Shown here one piece after another: positions 23,301 to 32,735 of a DNA stretch of 64,000 nucleotides (position 1 is the stretch's first letter; every line of letters begins with the position of its first letter). The position numbers and the translations under genes are program-made. The notes under the pieces are model-generated. The model did not search any database and was not told the origin of the DNA. It saw nothing but the letters and a program-made list of their open reading frames with translations. This DNA is from Buxus sempervirens (lineage: Eukaryota; Streptophyta; Magnoliopsida; Buxales; Buxaceae): the NCBI GenBank assembly GCA_947561395.2, contig OX387189.1, forward strand, positions 23,498,329 through 23,562,328. The letters are read 5' to 3'.

Positions 23301-23969
23301 CGGCATTGGATATTCGTCCTTGGGCGTTGCAGAATTCAGATTGCGGAAATCAATACATACCCTAATTTGACCATTCTTTTTAATTACGGGTACAACGTTT
23401 GAAAGCCACTCGGCATATCGTATTGGCCTAATAAACCCGGCTGATAAAAGCCGTTCTATTTCAACCTTTACTTTACATATCACGTCGTCACCCATCCTCC
23501 TTGAAGGTTGTCTGAATGGTTTAAATTCTGGCTTGATAGGGAGCCTGTGTTCTACCATTTTTCGGTCCAATCCTGGCATCTCTTGATAAGTCCAGGCGAA
23601 ACAGTCCGAATATTCGGTTAGCAATCGTCTCATTTCTTGTCTGACCGAAGGTGGTAATAGCTTACTTATGAAAACAGGCTTCTGTTCCGTCTCTGTCCCC
23701 AGGTTGATTTCTTCTAATGGATCTTGGGTATCTACCTTCAAGTCTTCTAATTTGGCTGGTGCTGCTTGTAGGTCGGCGAGAGTAATCTCATTCCGGTCTT
23801 GTACCCTTTCATCTTCTTGTTCATTAATGAATTCGGCCGAGTTTATCATTATCTCGCCGTTTTCCAGCCATTTCTGTTCCTGCTGCAACTTCCCTATCTT
23901 TTCTTCCTGCATGTAAGCCGTCATCTTTCTTACGACGGCTTCTGCGACTTCTGATGGTTTAACCATCAT
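20394..23969 (-). CDS. pol: Tat retrotransposon Pol: reverse transcriptase, two RNase H domains, integrase (1191 aa)
   Basis: Makes the DNA copy of the element and inserts it. Domains in order: RT with VCIDFRNLN (about 205-213) and the catalytic YIDDVV (about 304-309); the ordinary RNase H (about 455-570); a second, archaeal-type RNase H from about 605 (LEFDGSK..., NNQAEFEA, GDSQLVLKQ); integrase zinc finger with His-His-Cys-Cys (about 817-865); integrase core with Asp in MDLIG (about 892), Asp in TTDSG (about 953) and Glu in GQAEATNK (about 990), with 35 residues between the last two. A GPY/F-like C-terminus follows, without a chromodomain. The dual RNase H defines the Tat lineage. No stop or frameshift is seen. 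Its ATG overlaps the gag stop. Confidence 0.97.
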   Translation of the reverse strand: MMVKPSEVAEAVVRKMTAYMQEEKIGKLQQEQKWLENGEIMINSAEFINEQEDERVQDRNEITLADLQAAPAKLEDLKVDTQDPLEEINLGTETEQKPVFISKLLPPSVRQEMRRLLTEYSDCFAWTYQEMPGLDRKMVEHRLPIKPEFKPFRQPSRRMGDDVICKVKVEIERLLSAGFIRPIRYAEWLSNVVPVIKKNGQIRVCIDFRNLNSATPKDEYPMPIADLLVDNASRHKFLSFMDGHSGYNQIFIAEEDVAKTAFRCPGALGTYCWVVMPFGLKNAGATYQRAMNLIFHDMIGQILEVYIDDVVIKSQTEMDHLQHLKKVFERLRKYSLKMNPLKCAFGVSAGNFLGFLVHQRGIEVDKNKAKSVIEAKPPANKKQLQRLLGQVNFLRRFISNLAGKIRVLSPLLKIKNTEEFIWNEDHQAAFEGIKQYLVTPPVLVPPSKERPLKLYIAASSDSVGVLLAQENDQGYEQAIYYLSRFLTPVEERYTNLEKLCLTLYYAATKLRHYLLSAKEIFVIAATDVVKYMLTRPTVSGRLGKWTLTLMEFDFKYVPQKAVKGQALADFLADHPSSVQEKELDIPVFHASFCYAEFQPWTLEFDGSKTEFASGIGVVITSPTGDKHEHAFQLEELSTNNQAEFEATIIGLEILWEMGARAVNIVGDSQLVLKQMEGIYNCNSESLVLLLRRARFLAQQFNRIEFEHRPRKENYQANELAQLASGLRLRDSVRTVTIQSLPNSEKRPFLVDSLACCNQTIRQDWRGEIWGYLKDPTIKTSRSTKRKAANYFILGDELYKKSIEDIPLRCVNPTEAMLIMAEVHEGICGAHQAGVKMRWLLRRHGYYWPSILKDCQMFAAGCQECQKHGPVQRVPAFELQTIVKPWPFRGWAMDLIGKVYPPSTGLHNFIIVATDYFTKWVEAKPLKKVEQTDVIEFIREQIIHRYGIPETITTDSGTVFVGQEVTEFAKTYGIRMIQSTPYYAQANGQAEATNKVLKNILRKMIEDKPRSWHKLLSEALWAYRMSYKTSIGTTPFALTFGHEAVIPAEITIKSLRVAIQNNFTPKDYTEAMLVELEDLGEMRRLALDRQRALKQRIARSYNRRVKHKSFAQGDLVWKTLLPIGKKDSLYGKWSPTWEGPLQVSKVLPGGAYHIQSLDGQEKKIINGQFLKRYFPTLWESREINNQPEENQE

Positions 23970-26900
23970 TTGGTAGTTCTTTGAGTTCGGCGACTGCGGC
24001 TACTTCTGTAATCTGTAGTTGCGCCGTTTGTAGAATAGCCGAACTTGAAGTGATCGGCTGCCCATTCTTGTCATATCCACTAAATGAAATTGGTTTTACC
24101 CCTTCGTTATAAAGGGATGCATGTGCGGCATTGGAATCCACGGCAAATGGCCGCTGGTCGGCTTTTACTTCTTCGGTCTTGCCATCCTTCCAAAACAGCA
24201 ACGATTGGTGCAAAGAAGATGGTACACATTTGTTTGAATGGATCCAATCTCTTCCCAGCAATGCGTTGTATCCGGCGGATGATTCAATTACGAAGAATGC
24301 CGTAAGAGACTGCCGTGTCCCAACCGTTAGTTCGATTGGGAGGATTCCTCTAGTTCCTGTAATACCTCCTGCAAAGTTAGTGACGGTGATTTCGGAAGAA
24401 ATTAAATCCGAATAAGACTTACCTAATTTCTTCAATGTGGATATTGGGATGAAATTTATTGCTGCCCCATTATCAATTAGAATTCTATTAATAGGGATCC
24501 CGTTCATGTGCGCCTTTATAAATAAAGGTTTGAGATGTTGAGTCATAGTTAAGGATGGTTCAACGAAACATACCTCTCCTACCAGACCAATTTTGTCACC
24601 ATCGGCCGGTTTCTGGTCTTTTTTCTCTTCTTCGAGATGTTCTGGATCAATCACATATAAAGCTACTGGGTCTTCCTCCTCCTGGATCTCCTCTAAACGT
24701 GGTAACTCCATGCTGGCCCCAAAAGTCATAGGTAAAGTGAGGACCATATGACAGTCAAGTGGTATCGGGGGCATCCGACCGAAACAGATTTCGGCGATTG
24801 ATGCATCCGCACTCAATGGAGGTTGACTCAGCGACTCACTGATCTCGTCTTTGGGAGTTTCGAGCGTCAATTCCTCTGTTATTTCTACCGTAGAAGGAGT
24901 TGAGATCCTACTGTACTCTGTTAACATTTGTTCAACTAACAATTGTTCTCCCTCTCCTCCGGCGAAATTATCCGTCAATTCTTCGTCCGAAACCAACCTT
25001 TCGGTCACTGCATTGGAATCATGCTCGGGCGTGGTCTCTGGAGGGATTGGTGAATCAAGCGGGCTCTTCTTGAGCCTTTGTGGCTTCGGAATGCGTCTTT
25101 TGGCCACAAACCTAGACGACCAATATGGCTCGGATGATCCAGTACTCTGTTCCTGGTATCGTCTCTTAGCTTGCTGTCGCTGCCAGCGTCGCTTCTGCGT
25201 TCTGGTCAGTTCTGCGATACTTGCCTGCGCATGAAAAGGAAATTTAGGATGAGTCAATCTTTTCCAGTGACCATCCTGGATAATAGGTGGTTTTACCATC
25301 CTGGGTTTGACCCCGTTTACCATCCTGTATTGCTCGTAAGTCATGTAGCCGCTATCCCTAGCGGAGCTGTAGGTGGCTGCCGTTCTTGTCGGCGAGCCTA
25401 CTTGTCTACCAGACGTTAAGTACAAGGGTTTCTTGCCCCCCTGAGTGTGGCGTGCATCTTCATACTTGACTGATTTCCCTTTGTATTGGGAATACCGGTA
25501 TTCTGCTATCACTTTTTGCTTGCAGTTTTGGCAAAGGAGGCCTGGTGACATCTCTATTTTCTCCGGAATCTTGCATGATGTATCTTTATTGACGGAAGAC
25601 TCCTCTGAGGATTTAGCAACCGTTTCCAGTCGTTTTTTGGTTGCAGCTTGATTGGAAGATAATTCAGAAGGAACCAAAACCAATTTCTTTGTTGTTTTTT
25701 CATTGAGCTCTGGTTTCCTGTCTTCTTCCATTCTGGGTTCGCGTCTGGGCTTATGCCACCATTCACCCCAGATTTCACCTTTCCTCTCTTGATGCCATGA
25801 CCGTCCTTGTGTAGGTGGATACCTCCAATGGTTCCTTGGTCGTAAATTCACCTGGTTCTGCACTGGTTGTGCTGTTTTCCCCCATTTCCCTGAGGAAGAT
25901 CCATCCAGGTCGATCTTAACTGCTGGAGTGCGTTTTGGCAACCCAATGGTAACCATATTTGCCGACACCTCTTTAGGGAATGGTTGTATGTCAACCTGCA
26001 TCTTCTCTTTGTCGGTTTCTGCAAACTTCAGGAGCCCTTTATCAATATTCTCCTGTATCACATTACGAAGCACAGTACATTCATTAGTTTCATGAGTTTT
26101 CACCCCGTGCCATTTACAAGCTTTACCCTTGGCCGCCATATTGGCGGGGATAAAAGGATGGTCTTTGGTTAATCTGAAGAATCCCTGTTTCAAGAGGTAT
26201 TCAAATACTTCAGCCGTCTTATTTATGTCAAAGGAATAATTTCGGCTAAAAGTATTCGTCTCCTTTGTTGCCTCTGTATCCTTGGTTTTCCGGATAAGAA
26301 TCGGGCAGGTGATTGATTGTTTTCCCACGACTTCTACAACTCCGTATTCAAAGTTCGGGTCCTTGTAATAAGACCCGTAAGATGAGACTTTCTTTTCGTT
26401 GTCTTCCTGTAATAGCCACTCGTATTTGGTGGCTCTGGCCGACAACTCAAATAAGTCTTCGAACTGTTCACCTTCAAATTTCTTTCGGAGTTCAAAGTGT
26501 AGTCCATTTAACGCCAAATTTGCAAATTCCGATTCTGGTAAAAGAATCCGGCATTTGTTTTTCATATATTTAAAGCGAGCAATATATTTATCGGCCGATT
26601 CCCCCGGTTGTTGTCTTAACCGGGCAAGATCAACCATGGTTACTTCAGGCTCCGTACGATAAAATTGGGAGTGGAATTTCTCTTCCATCATTCCCCAATT
26701 TGTAACTGAATTGGCCGGTAAGGTAATATACCATGTAAAGGCCTGCCCGGTCAATGAGTTTCCAAATAGTCTAAGTCTAAGGAAATCATTACCGGACGCC
26801 TCTCCACATTGAACCGTAAATCGGCCAATGTGTTCAATAGTAGATTGTTGACCTTCTCCTGAAAACAAAGTGAATTCGGGAATTTTGTATCCCCTAGGGA

Positions 26901-27546
26901 ATTCAAATTGTTGGTCAATCCAGCCTGGGTAAGGTTTCCTATAAACTGGCCTAGTCATTCGTCGGTGATATTGATCTCCGATCATTTCTTGAATTACATT
27001 TTGAATGTAATTACGGTTTACGGCCATATTTCTTACCCCCATATCTTCTCTATGGTTCTCCTGTGCCTCCCTTTGTCCCATGGGTCGCACCTCGATCGGA
27101 GGCACATTGGGATGACCTGGGACACCAGGAGGTATTTCTCCCCTTAAAGCGGCGGTGTTGGCCTGTTCGTGTCGGCCGTTTACACCTAGATTCATGATCG
27201 GTGGCTGCTCCGGGATATTTATCCTTTCGTGAGCATTTGACCCAGCAGCCGATGTTTCGGCTCGTTCGGTCATCACGACCGGTCTTGCCATTGTAGAGAA
27301 ACCTTCCTGTAAAACCGCTAGGATTCTACCATTATCAGAAGAAATTTTGTTAATACCCTGGCCAAAGCCTGCCATTTGTTGGCTGAGACCTTGTATGGCC
27401 TGAATAAGTCGCTCATTAAGGTCCGGCTGAGAACTCGAAGGTCCTTCTTCCGGGACCTCTGAAGCATAAAGAGGATTTACCTGAGATTCGGCAGGTTCCT
27501 CTGGCGCTGCATTTTCAGCATGCCGAGTACTTCTTCTTGCCGCCAT
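23959..27546 (-). CDS. gag: Tat retrotransposon Gag and aspartic protease (1195 aa)
   Basis: Structural protein of the particle, joined to the protease that processes it. The retrotransposon gag domain is around residues 215-370 (FTLFSGEGQQS, AFTWYITLP, FHSQFY, FKYMKNKC). A zinc-knuckle-like C-x2-H-x4-H-x4-C motif is at about 477-490, with His in place of the usual second Cys. The protease is near the C-terminus, with LIDNGAA at about residue 1023 and LLGRDW further on; Tat proteases often have DNG for DTG. The frame is open upstream into the LTR to 27681, but the ATG at 27546 is the first beyond the LTR and primer site and is chosen as start. Gag ends at TAA 23961-23959 inside the start of pol. 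Confidence 0.93.
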   Translation of the reverse strand: MAARRSTRHAENAAPEEPAESQVNPLYASEVPEEGPSSSQPDLNERLIQAIQGLSQQMAGFGQGINKISSDNGRILAVLQEGFSTMARPVVMTERAETSAAGSNAHERINIPEQPPIMNLGVNGRHEQANTAALRGEIPPGVPGHPNVPPIEVRPMGQREAQENHREDMGVRNMAVNRNYIQNVIQEMIGDQYHRRMTRPVYRKPYPGWIDQQFEFPRGYKIPEFTLFSGEGQQSTIEHIGRFTVQCGEASGNDFLRLRLFGNSLTGQAFTWYITLPANSVTNWGMMEEKFHSQFYRTEPEVTMVDLARLRQQPGESADKYIARFKYMKNKCRILLPESEFANLALNGLHFELRKKFEGEQFEDLFELSARATKYEWLLQEDNEKKVSSYGSYYKDPNFEYGVVEVVGKQSITCPILIRKTKDTEATKETNTFSRNYSFDINKTAEVFEYLLKQGFFRLTKDHPFIPANMAAKGKACKWHGVKTHETNECTVLRNVIQENIDKGLLKFAETDKEKMQVDIQPFPKEVSANMVTIGLPKRTPAVKIDLDGSSSGKWGKTAQPVQNQVNLRPRNHWRYPPTQGRSWHQERKGEIWGEWWHKPRREPRMEEDRKPELNEKTTKKLVLVPSELSSNQAATKKRLETVAKSSEESSVNKDTSCKIPEKIEMSPGLLCQNCKQKVIAEYRYSQYKGKSVKYEDARHTQGGKKPLYLTSGRQVGSPTRTAATYSSARDSGYMTYEQYRMVNGVKPRMVKPPIIQDGHWKRLTHPKFPFHAQASIAELTRTQKRRWQRQQAKRRYQEQSTGSSEPYWSSRFVAKRRIPKPQRLKKSPLDSPIPPETTPEHDSNAVTERLVSDEELTDNFAGGEGEQLLVEQMLTEYSRISTPSTVEITEELTLETPKDEISESLSQPPLSADASIAEICFGRMPPIPLDCHMVLTLPMTFGASMELPRLEEIQEEEDPVALYVIDPEHLEEEKKDQKPADGDKIGLVGEVCFVEPSLTMTQHLKPLFIKAHMNGIPINRILIDNGAAINFIPISTLKKLGKSYSDLISSEITVTNFAGGITGTRGILPIELTVGTRQSLTAFFVIESSAGYNALLGRDWIHSNKCVPSSLHQSLLFWKDGKTEEVKADQRPFAVDSNAAHASLYNEGVKPISFSGYDKNGQPITSSSAILQTAQLQITEVAAVAELKELPNDG

Positions 27547-27569
27547 TAGTGCTCTCTCAAAGACTAATG

Positions 27570-27587
27570 GTCCCACCGGGCGTGCCA
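27570..27587 (-). promoter_or_regulatory. Primer-binding site candidate
   Basis: On the minus strand, 8 nt after the end of the 5' LTR, the sequence TGGCACGCCCGGTGGGAC begins with TGG, the complement of the tRNA 3' CCA. Position and start fit a minus-strand primer site. I could not assign the tRNA with confidence. Confidence 0.6.
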
Positions 27588-27867
27588 AAAAGGGATGTTG
27601 CTCCAAAAATGGGCCGGTGTGGACACGTGTCTGTGGTGATGATGTGTCTCTACGCGGGCGTGCCAGTATCGTTTGATACAATGATTTTCGAGTCGATTCC
27701 TGACCCCGGGCACCTGTTCCGAATCTGAACCGGGATCGGTTCAGTCGTACTGCAAGTCACCTGTAATAAAGTCGGTCAGGCGATGGTATGAAGACTAGGG
27801 GTTCGGTCTTCGTTTCGGGTTCTTGTAAGTGTTTGAAAGCAAAAGCAACTAACGGCACACAAATCCC

Positions 27868-27873
27868 TTTATT
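27868..27873 (-). terminator. LTR polyadenylation signal
   Basis: AATAAA on the minus strand in the 5' LTR, with the equivalent copy at 12348-12353 in the 3' LTR, where it would end the genomic RNA. Confidence 0.5.
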
Positions 27874-28363
27874 ATAAAATCGGCCAAATAGCCGAAAGCG
27901 ACAACAGATAATCCTCAAAATGGAAACAAAAAGTACAAAAGAAAACCGACAGGGCTCGCAGGACCGGCCTGTCCTGGTCTTATAGCCGTAATCGGGTATA
28001 AGCGCAGGAGGAAGGGGGCGGCTGCTTACAAAGTCGATTCAGGGGGTTCACCTTGGATTGCTGCTTACCCGAAAATACACAAGTCACCTGGCGTGAACAG
28101 AGCGAGTCTCGGGACCGGCTGCTCGGGATTCTGTAAAGACAGAACTGCGAGTCAGGGGCGGCCTCAACTTACTCTCCGGTGGCAGGATTCTGGTGTTAAT
28201 CGGAGTAAAGAGGGGTCGAAGATGTCACTGCGACTGGAAGCAGTGAGAGAAGTCCTAGTTTATCCGTCTGTATTAGAGGGGATAAAGGATCACGGATGAT
28301 CAAAATAATATAATAACCGGTTGCGGTTGTGTGGATTGTGTCCTCGAACTCTTCGAATTGAGG

Positions 28364-28372
28364 CCTTTTATA
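28364..28372 (-). promoter_or_regulatory. TATA box of the 5' LTR promoter
   Basis: TATAAAAGG on the minus strand inside the LTR. It predicts initiation of the genomic RNA near 28340. The same box in the 3' LTR would fire out of the element toward the H+-ATPase side. Confidence 0.65.
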
Positions 28373-28684
28373 GCCGCTCCTTGACGGTTGCTCAACTTCC
28401 TACTCTCGCACGATCTTCATGGCGGTTGTTTATCGTCAGTTCTCTGTTTCAAAGTGATAACCGCCCGGCCATGATCTAATAATTCTATTCTTGAACGGCC
28501 GATGGCACGATCTTCTGATATTTATGGTTTTGTCTTACTTGCTTGCGTGGCTCGAACCGCATTCTTCTGTATGCGTGCTGACGTGGCCGGCTCAACCCTT
28601 CAAAGTCTACGGGCCGTGGCCTAACCAAGCCACCTAGGCGCCACGTGTCCTTTTCTTATTCGTCGGTTATATAGGGTGTAAACA

Positions 28685-28689
28685 GACTC
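28685..28689. repeat. Target-site duplication of the Tat element, right copy
   Basis: GACTC directly after the right LTR, identical to 12071-12075. Confidence 0.95.
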
Positions 28690-29346
28690 ACAAACTTAAA
28701 AGTATTTGAAGAACTCTTCAGATTTGCTCCACAACAATACTTCAGAACTCTGAAGATCTTCTCACACTATCACCCAAACGAACTCGTCTAGTATCCGTAG
28801 GAACTCCCAAAATTCAATCTCCCCAACCTGGAACTTCAAAGTAGAAAAAGAAAGAAGAATAGAAAGGTTTTATGGCTCAAAATAGGAAAACCTAGAAAAA
28901 GACTTTTTGAGAAGAGAAAAGGATTTTTAGGGCTTCTAAAACGTGGCTCTCTTATGAGTTTGGACGAACCCTAATCCTATTTAAAGGTTCCCCAAGACGT
29001 TTGAAGTCAATCCGATTTAAAACGAGCAAGTTATGCAATTTTTCGTGTCTCACATTGTCTCACATGCAATTCCGCATCTCACACTGGGTCTCACGCTATC
29101 TTACATTCGATCCAATTTGCGGTCACTTGAATGCTAGATCATACGTTCTCTAATGCCAGCCTCGGGTTTGACTATCTGTCTGCGCTCGTACACTGCCTCA
29201 AACCCTATCTCACATTAAGCATAAAAAGCTCATTTTTGCTCTGTTTACAACGTCATTTGAACCGTAACTTCTTGGACTCAATCTAAACACACTTAGACAT
29301 ACTTTTCAGCACAAAATTAAGTCAACATAACCTACTAAACCTAACA
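28690..29346. repeat. Right part of the older repeat split by the Tat insertion
   Basis: Continues the repeat seen at 11735-12075. It includes a stretch rich in 'tctcaca' words (about 29045-29095) and ends near CCTAACA at 29340-29346, after which the sequence becomes ordinary AT-rich intergenic DNA. Assignment as one broken LTR-like unit is inferred from its position and ends. Confidence 0.3.
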
Positions 29347-31091
29347 ATTTGCATGTTTAGAGTTTAGGGTAGATTTAAAGTTTAGACATGGAATTTAACT
29401 CTACTGAATTGCTACATATTGGACTCCAATTTTTAGAAGGTTTATTTATTTATTTTATTTTTTAGAATTTTTAGAAGGTTTATATAAATGGTACAATAGA
29501 TGCATAAGAATGTTTGATGAATTACTGAGAATTCAATTAATAACCGTCTAATTTTTAATACTGTTAAGTTTTGAATAACAAAAGCATTAATATTGGGCTA
29601 GCATGTGCAATATTGCTAATGCACAACTAAAATATTATGATGACTAGATTGTATGACTATTGATTAGGACATTGAAGGGTTTAAAATGTTGTCAAAAAAT
29701 ATTTTCTGGAAAAGAAAATGTAAGTGATTAATTAGAGACTTTATAAATACAAGTAAACACGCACGTGCTTTGCACGTAAGAAGTGTTTATTAAATTAATA
29801 TATGTAAAAAGCAAAATTATAAAATATATAATTTTAAATATGACTTTTTAAATGTTTGAATTATTTTAACCTCATATTAATACATAAAGCAAAATAAGAT
29901 ATAATGAAATTTATCAATAGAATCTTGTGATTAGTGATTGCAACATTATCTTTTAATATTGACATTTATGCATGCTGTATTTTCACTTAATCATCACAAT
30001 CACAATGAATTTATCTATGAACTCCCTACATGTTCAGAAACCTTTTTCCCTACATATTATTTTTTTTCAGAAATTTATTAATATAAAAATATTGAGTTTA
30101 TTTTTAAGTTACTCGTTAAGAAATTCTATATTCATAGAGAGAACATTATTTTGTCTCTAGATATAAACATATGGCTTTATATCTTTAAAGGTTAAAAACA
30201 TCCAATCACCAATTAATTAATATCTATAGTTTTATATTTTGTAAAAATTATCATACTAATATAAATATCTGAATCCTTTGAAATTAGGATTTATCTTTTT
30301 TTCATATTTTTATTGATGCAATAAAAGGAAATTTTTTATTTATAGTTTAATCCTAATTCTAATTTGATCCGAACACATCATAGAGAAAAAAAAAAGGGAA
30401 AAATGATAAGGTAAAAATAAATTAAAGTGTTTGAAAGGAGAAAACGCTTGAAGATAACATTTGGAAATAACTTATAGAGATACTAATCGATAAGTATTTG
30501 AAAGGAGAAAACGCTTAGAGAAAATGTCTCGAACATGACATTTAGTAGTGGGGATGCTTTTGATATAGAGAATAATGTTGAGGGTATTTTTGGAATCTGA
30601 AAAGTGGACAAACACTAAGGTGCTTTTTATAGCAGTAAAGATAAAGATTATTAGGGGCAATTTTTGGAAAATGAAAAGTCAAGGTCCTTTTTTTTATGTT
30701 GGCCTGTATAACAGTAGAGTTGTGGAGAAGTAATTAAGGCTCTCAAAATAGAATGTAAAGCTGGATTCTTTTACTTTTAGCCTCTTTTTTTCCAATAAAG
30801 ACAAATAACCAATCACCGATTTTTCTAGAATTAATGGTTCACAAAATGCTGTGGATTTAAAATCGGCTTGATAAACGGGGAACCAGAAGAATAAAAAATA
30901 AATATTTTAACTTGCCCAATTTTAAATGAGTTTCATATGACGCAACAGAGGCGATAAAAAAAGGTGCTCCCAGACTCATTTTAAGTGAGCCCGGCGTTAA
31001 CCACTTGGTGGCGTAAAAAGTCGCTGCGGCTTAGACGTAATTGGATTTTCTATCGTAAGTTCTAACATATTAAATATTATTGAAATCCACC
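29347..31091. other. AT-rich intergenic DNA
   Basis: No gene recognised. At about 29757-29785 a small palindrome around 'cacgtgctttgcacgta' resembles the sub-terminal hairpin of a decayed Helitron 3' end, but no CTAG terminus follows. The remainder is low-complexity AT-rich sequence. Confidence 0.4.
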
Positions 31092-31211
31092 GGAGCCTCT
31101 TGTTAGAAGATCTGCTAGTCCAATGATGAGTTGGGTGTATACTTCTGTGAATGATGCTAACGTATATACCTCACTTATTGTTGGACCAGCAGATCTTCTA
31201 GCTTAGGCTCC
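31092..31211. repeat. 120-bp imperfect inverted repeat (hairpin)
   Basis: Both ends read GGAGCC inward. The arms share TAGAAGATCTGCT and the following TCCAA...G.TATA words over about 50 nt with a short loop. Transcribed RNA would fold into a long stem. It may be a tiny MITE or a miRNA-like hairpin; no target-site duplication or known miRNA sequence was recognised. Confidence 0.6.
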
Positions 31212-32186
31212 AACTAATACGGCGGCAGGCCTCTTATAGAAGGGACTTGTTCAAAGATCTTGACAGGTGCAATCAGAGTGACCTTTCATTTTATCCTCGA
31301 ACGCATTTCCTCTAGTCCCAAATCCCGAAGTCGGGTTGGGATGTGCTTTGGGTTGTGGGACCCCCATTTGAAACAGGGCATCCACCCATTCATAACACTT
31401 ATTAACCTCTAATTTGTTGCTCTTGGAGTGAGATGTTATCACGTGAAAAATCTATCAATTATATTTTTTTCCTTATTTGTAAATGTTTGACATGGGACTC
31501 ACTTAGAAAAACACTAACCTAATTCAAAACACAGTAAAAACCAATACACTAATTTAAAAAAATAATAATAATACAGTAGAAAAGTGCAGCAAATGTCATC
31601 CCAACCGAAAGAACCTAGCTAAATATATAGGCTGCATGTAGGTGATTTAGGTAAAAATGTTGATTTGCCTTTCTAAAACTAAATCATGGTGCATCATACA
31701 CCAAAATAAGTGTATCTAACATAGAAATTAGTGTATTGTGTGCATCTAATGTATCCAAAATCACCTTTGATTTACTTGTAAATTTTCACTAATGGCCTAT
31801 TTAGTGCATCCTATACAAATAGGTGCGTTTAACATATAAATTAATGCATTTAAATTTTTAAGGTACCGTGACGAACATGGTGTTCTCGGTGGTTCTCAAT
31901 ACCATAATGGAACTTCTAATCATCACTATCATCGTGAATTTGGCATGTAAAGAGCTGAGTCACCACCACCGATCACCCTTCCACTCTCAAAAGCGTTTCC
32001 TTAGTGCTAAAAGTGGATGGTACGGTGGTATCACCTCTTGGATTTTTTCCTTTTTTGGTAAACATCACCTCTTGGATTTTGTTTGAGGTTCTCTCAAAAG
32101 CGATTCCTTAGTGCTAAAAGTCGGAGGTACGGTGGTACCGCCTGTAAGTATTTTGTCTGGGGTTTGCGTCCCCTTATTAAAACGGC
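31212..32186. other. Intergenic DNA with a local direct duplication
   Basis: No gene recognised. The word 'ctcaaaagcg.ttccttagtgctaaaagt' occurs at about 31987 and again at about 32094, each followed by a 'ggtacggtggta' variant, and 'catcacctcttggatttt' also occurs twice (about 32027, 32065). This is a small diverged tandem duplication. Confidence 0.5.
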
Positions 32187-32195
32187 GCATGCAAC

Positions 32196-32726
32196 TAGGG
32201 GTGCAACTTGGGTTGGATAAAACCTAAAAAAGCTTGACCCAAACCGATTTTGGGTTGGTTTGGATTCAGTTTTAATATTTTGATTCGGTTTTGGTTCAAA
32301 AAGTACTAAACCGAATTGGTTTAGTTTAGTTTTAGGTTGAAGGTTTGGTTAAACTAAACCAACCCAAAACCCAAAGTACGTGCACTTCATTCTGAACTGA
32401 ACCAATATATATGGGTAATTATTCTATATAATATATAATTTTCCAACACTAGATATACTTATATTTTGGAAGAAGCCATTTGAATTTGTAGTTGTTGGAT
32501 TTTCAAATTAAAAGCGATGAAATGCTTATGAAAATGGCCTAACCTAAACTAAACTGAACCGAATGTGCAATATGGGTTTGGATTTAAGGTTTTATATTTT
32601 TTGTTTGGTTTGGTTTTCAGGTTGAGACGGTTCCAAATCAGTTTGGTTTTGGGTTGACTCTCAATAAATTTGATTTGGTCTTGGATTGAAGTCAACGTGA
32701 TCCAAACCGAACCGAGTTGCACCCTA
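32196..32726. mobile_element. Second hAT-like MITE
   Basis: 531-bp unit with inverted ends: TAGGGGTGCAACTTGGGTTGG-type on the left, and TAGGGTGCAACTCGG when the right end is read on the other strand. It is flanked by a direct repeat GCATGCAAC (32187-32195 and 32727-32735), one base longer than the usual 8-bp hAT duplication. The interior consists of 'ggtttggtt / aaccaaacc' words on both strands and has no coding capacity. Confidence 0.8.
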
Positions 32727-32735
32727 GCATGCAAC

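Larger units (their letters stand above)
12076..28684 (-). mobile_element. Complete Tat-lineage Ty3/gypsy LTR retrotransposon carrying two antisense PMD genes
   Basis: 16,609-bp element in minus orientation. Order along the element: 5' LTR (27596-28684), primer site, gag-protease, pol, a small ORF region, two genes on the opposite strand, polypurine tract, 3' LTR (12076-13164). The two LTRs have equal length and differ at one of 1089 positions (A at 12835, G at 28355). With an assumed 1.3e-8 substitutions per site per year this means about 35,000 years, so the insertion is very recent. A 5-bp duplication GACTC flanks it. Two RNase H domains in pol, no chromodomain, and extra ORFs between pol and the 3' LTR all indicate the Tat lineage. 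All large ORFs are open, so the copy may be autonomous. Confidence 0.95.
27596..28684 (-). repeat. 5' LTR of the Tat element
   Basis: 1089 bp, identical to the left LTR except at one position. In element orientation it starts TGTTTACACC and ends GGAGCAACA. A TATA box lies about 313 nt from its start and an AATAAA signal about 490 nt further, suggesting a U3 of about 345 bp and a long R-U5. Confidence 0.97.

Noticed and set aside
24851-25234. 127-codon plus-strand frame opposite gag
   Set aside because: Shadow of the gag linker region; no supporting signals.
27547-27681. Upstream extension of the gag frame into the 5' LTR
   Set aside because: The extra 45 codons run through the primer-binding site and LTR end; the first ATG beyond them at 27546 is the sensible start.
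29757-29785. Helitron 3' hairpin
   Set aside because: A palindrome is present but no CTAG terminus follows, so it is mentioned only within the intergenic entry.
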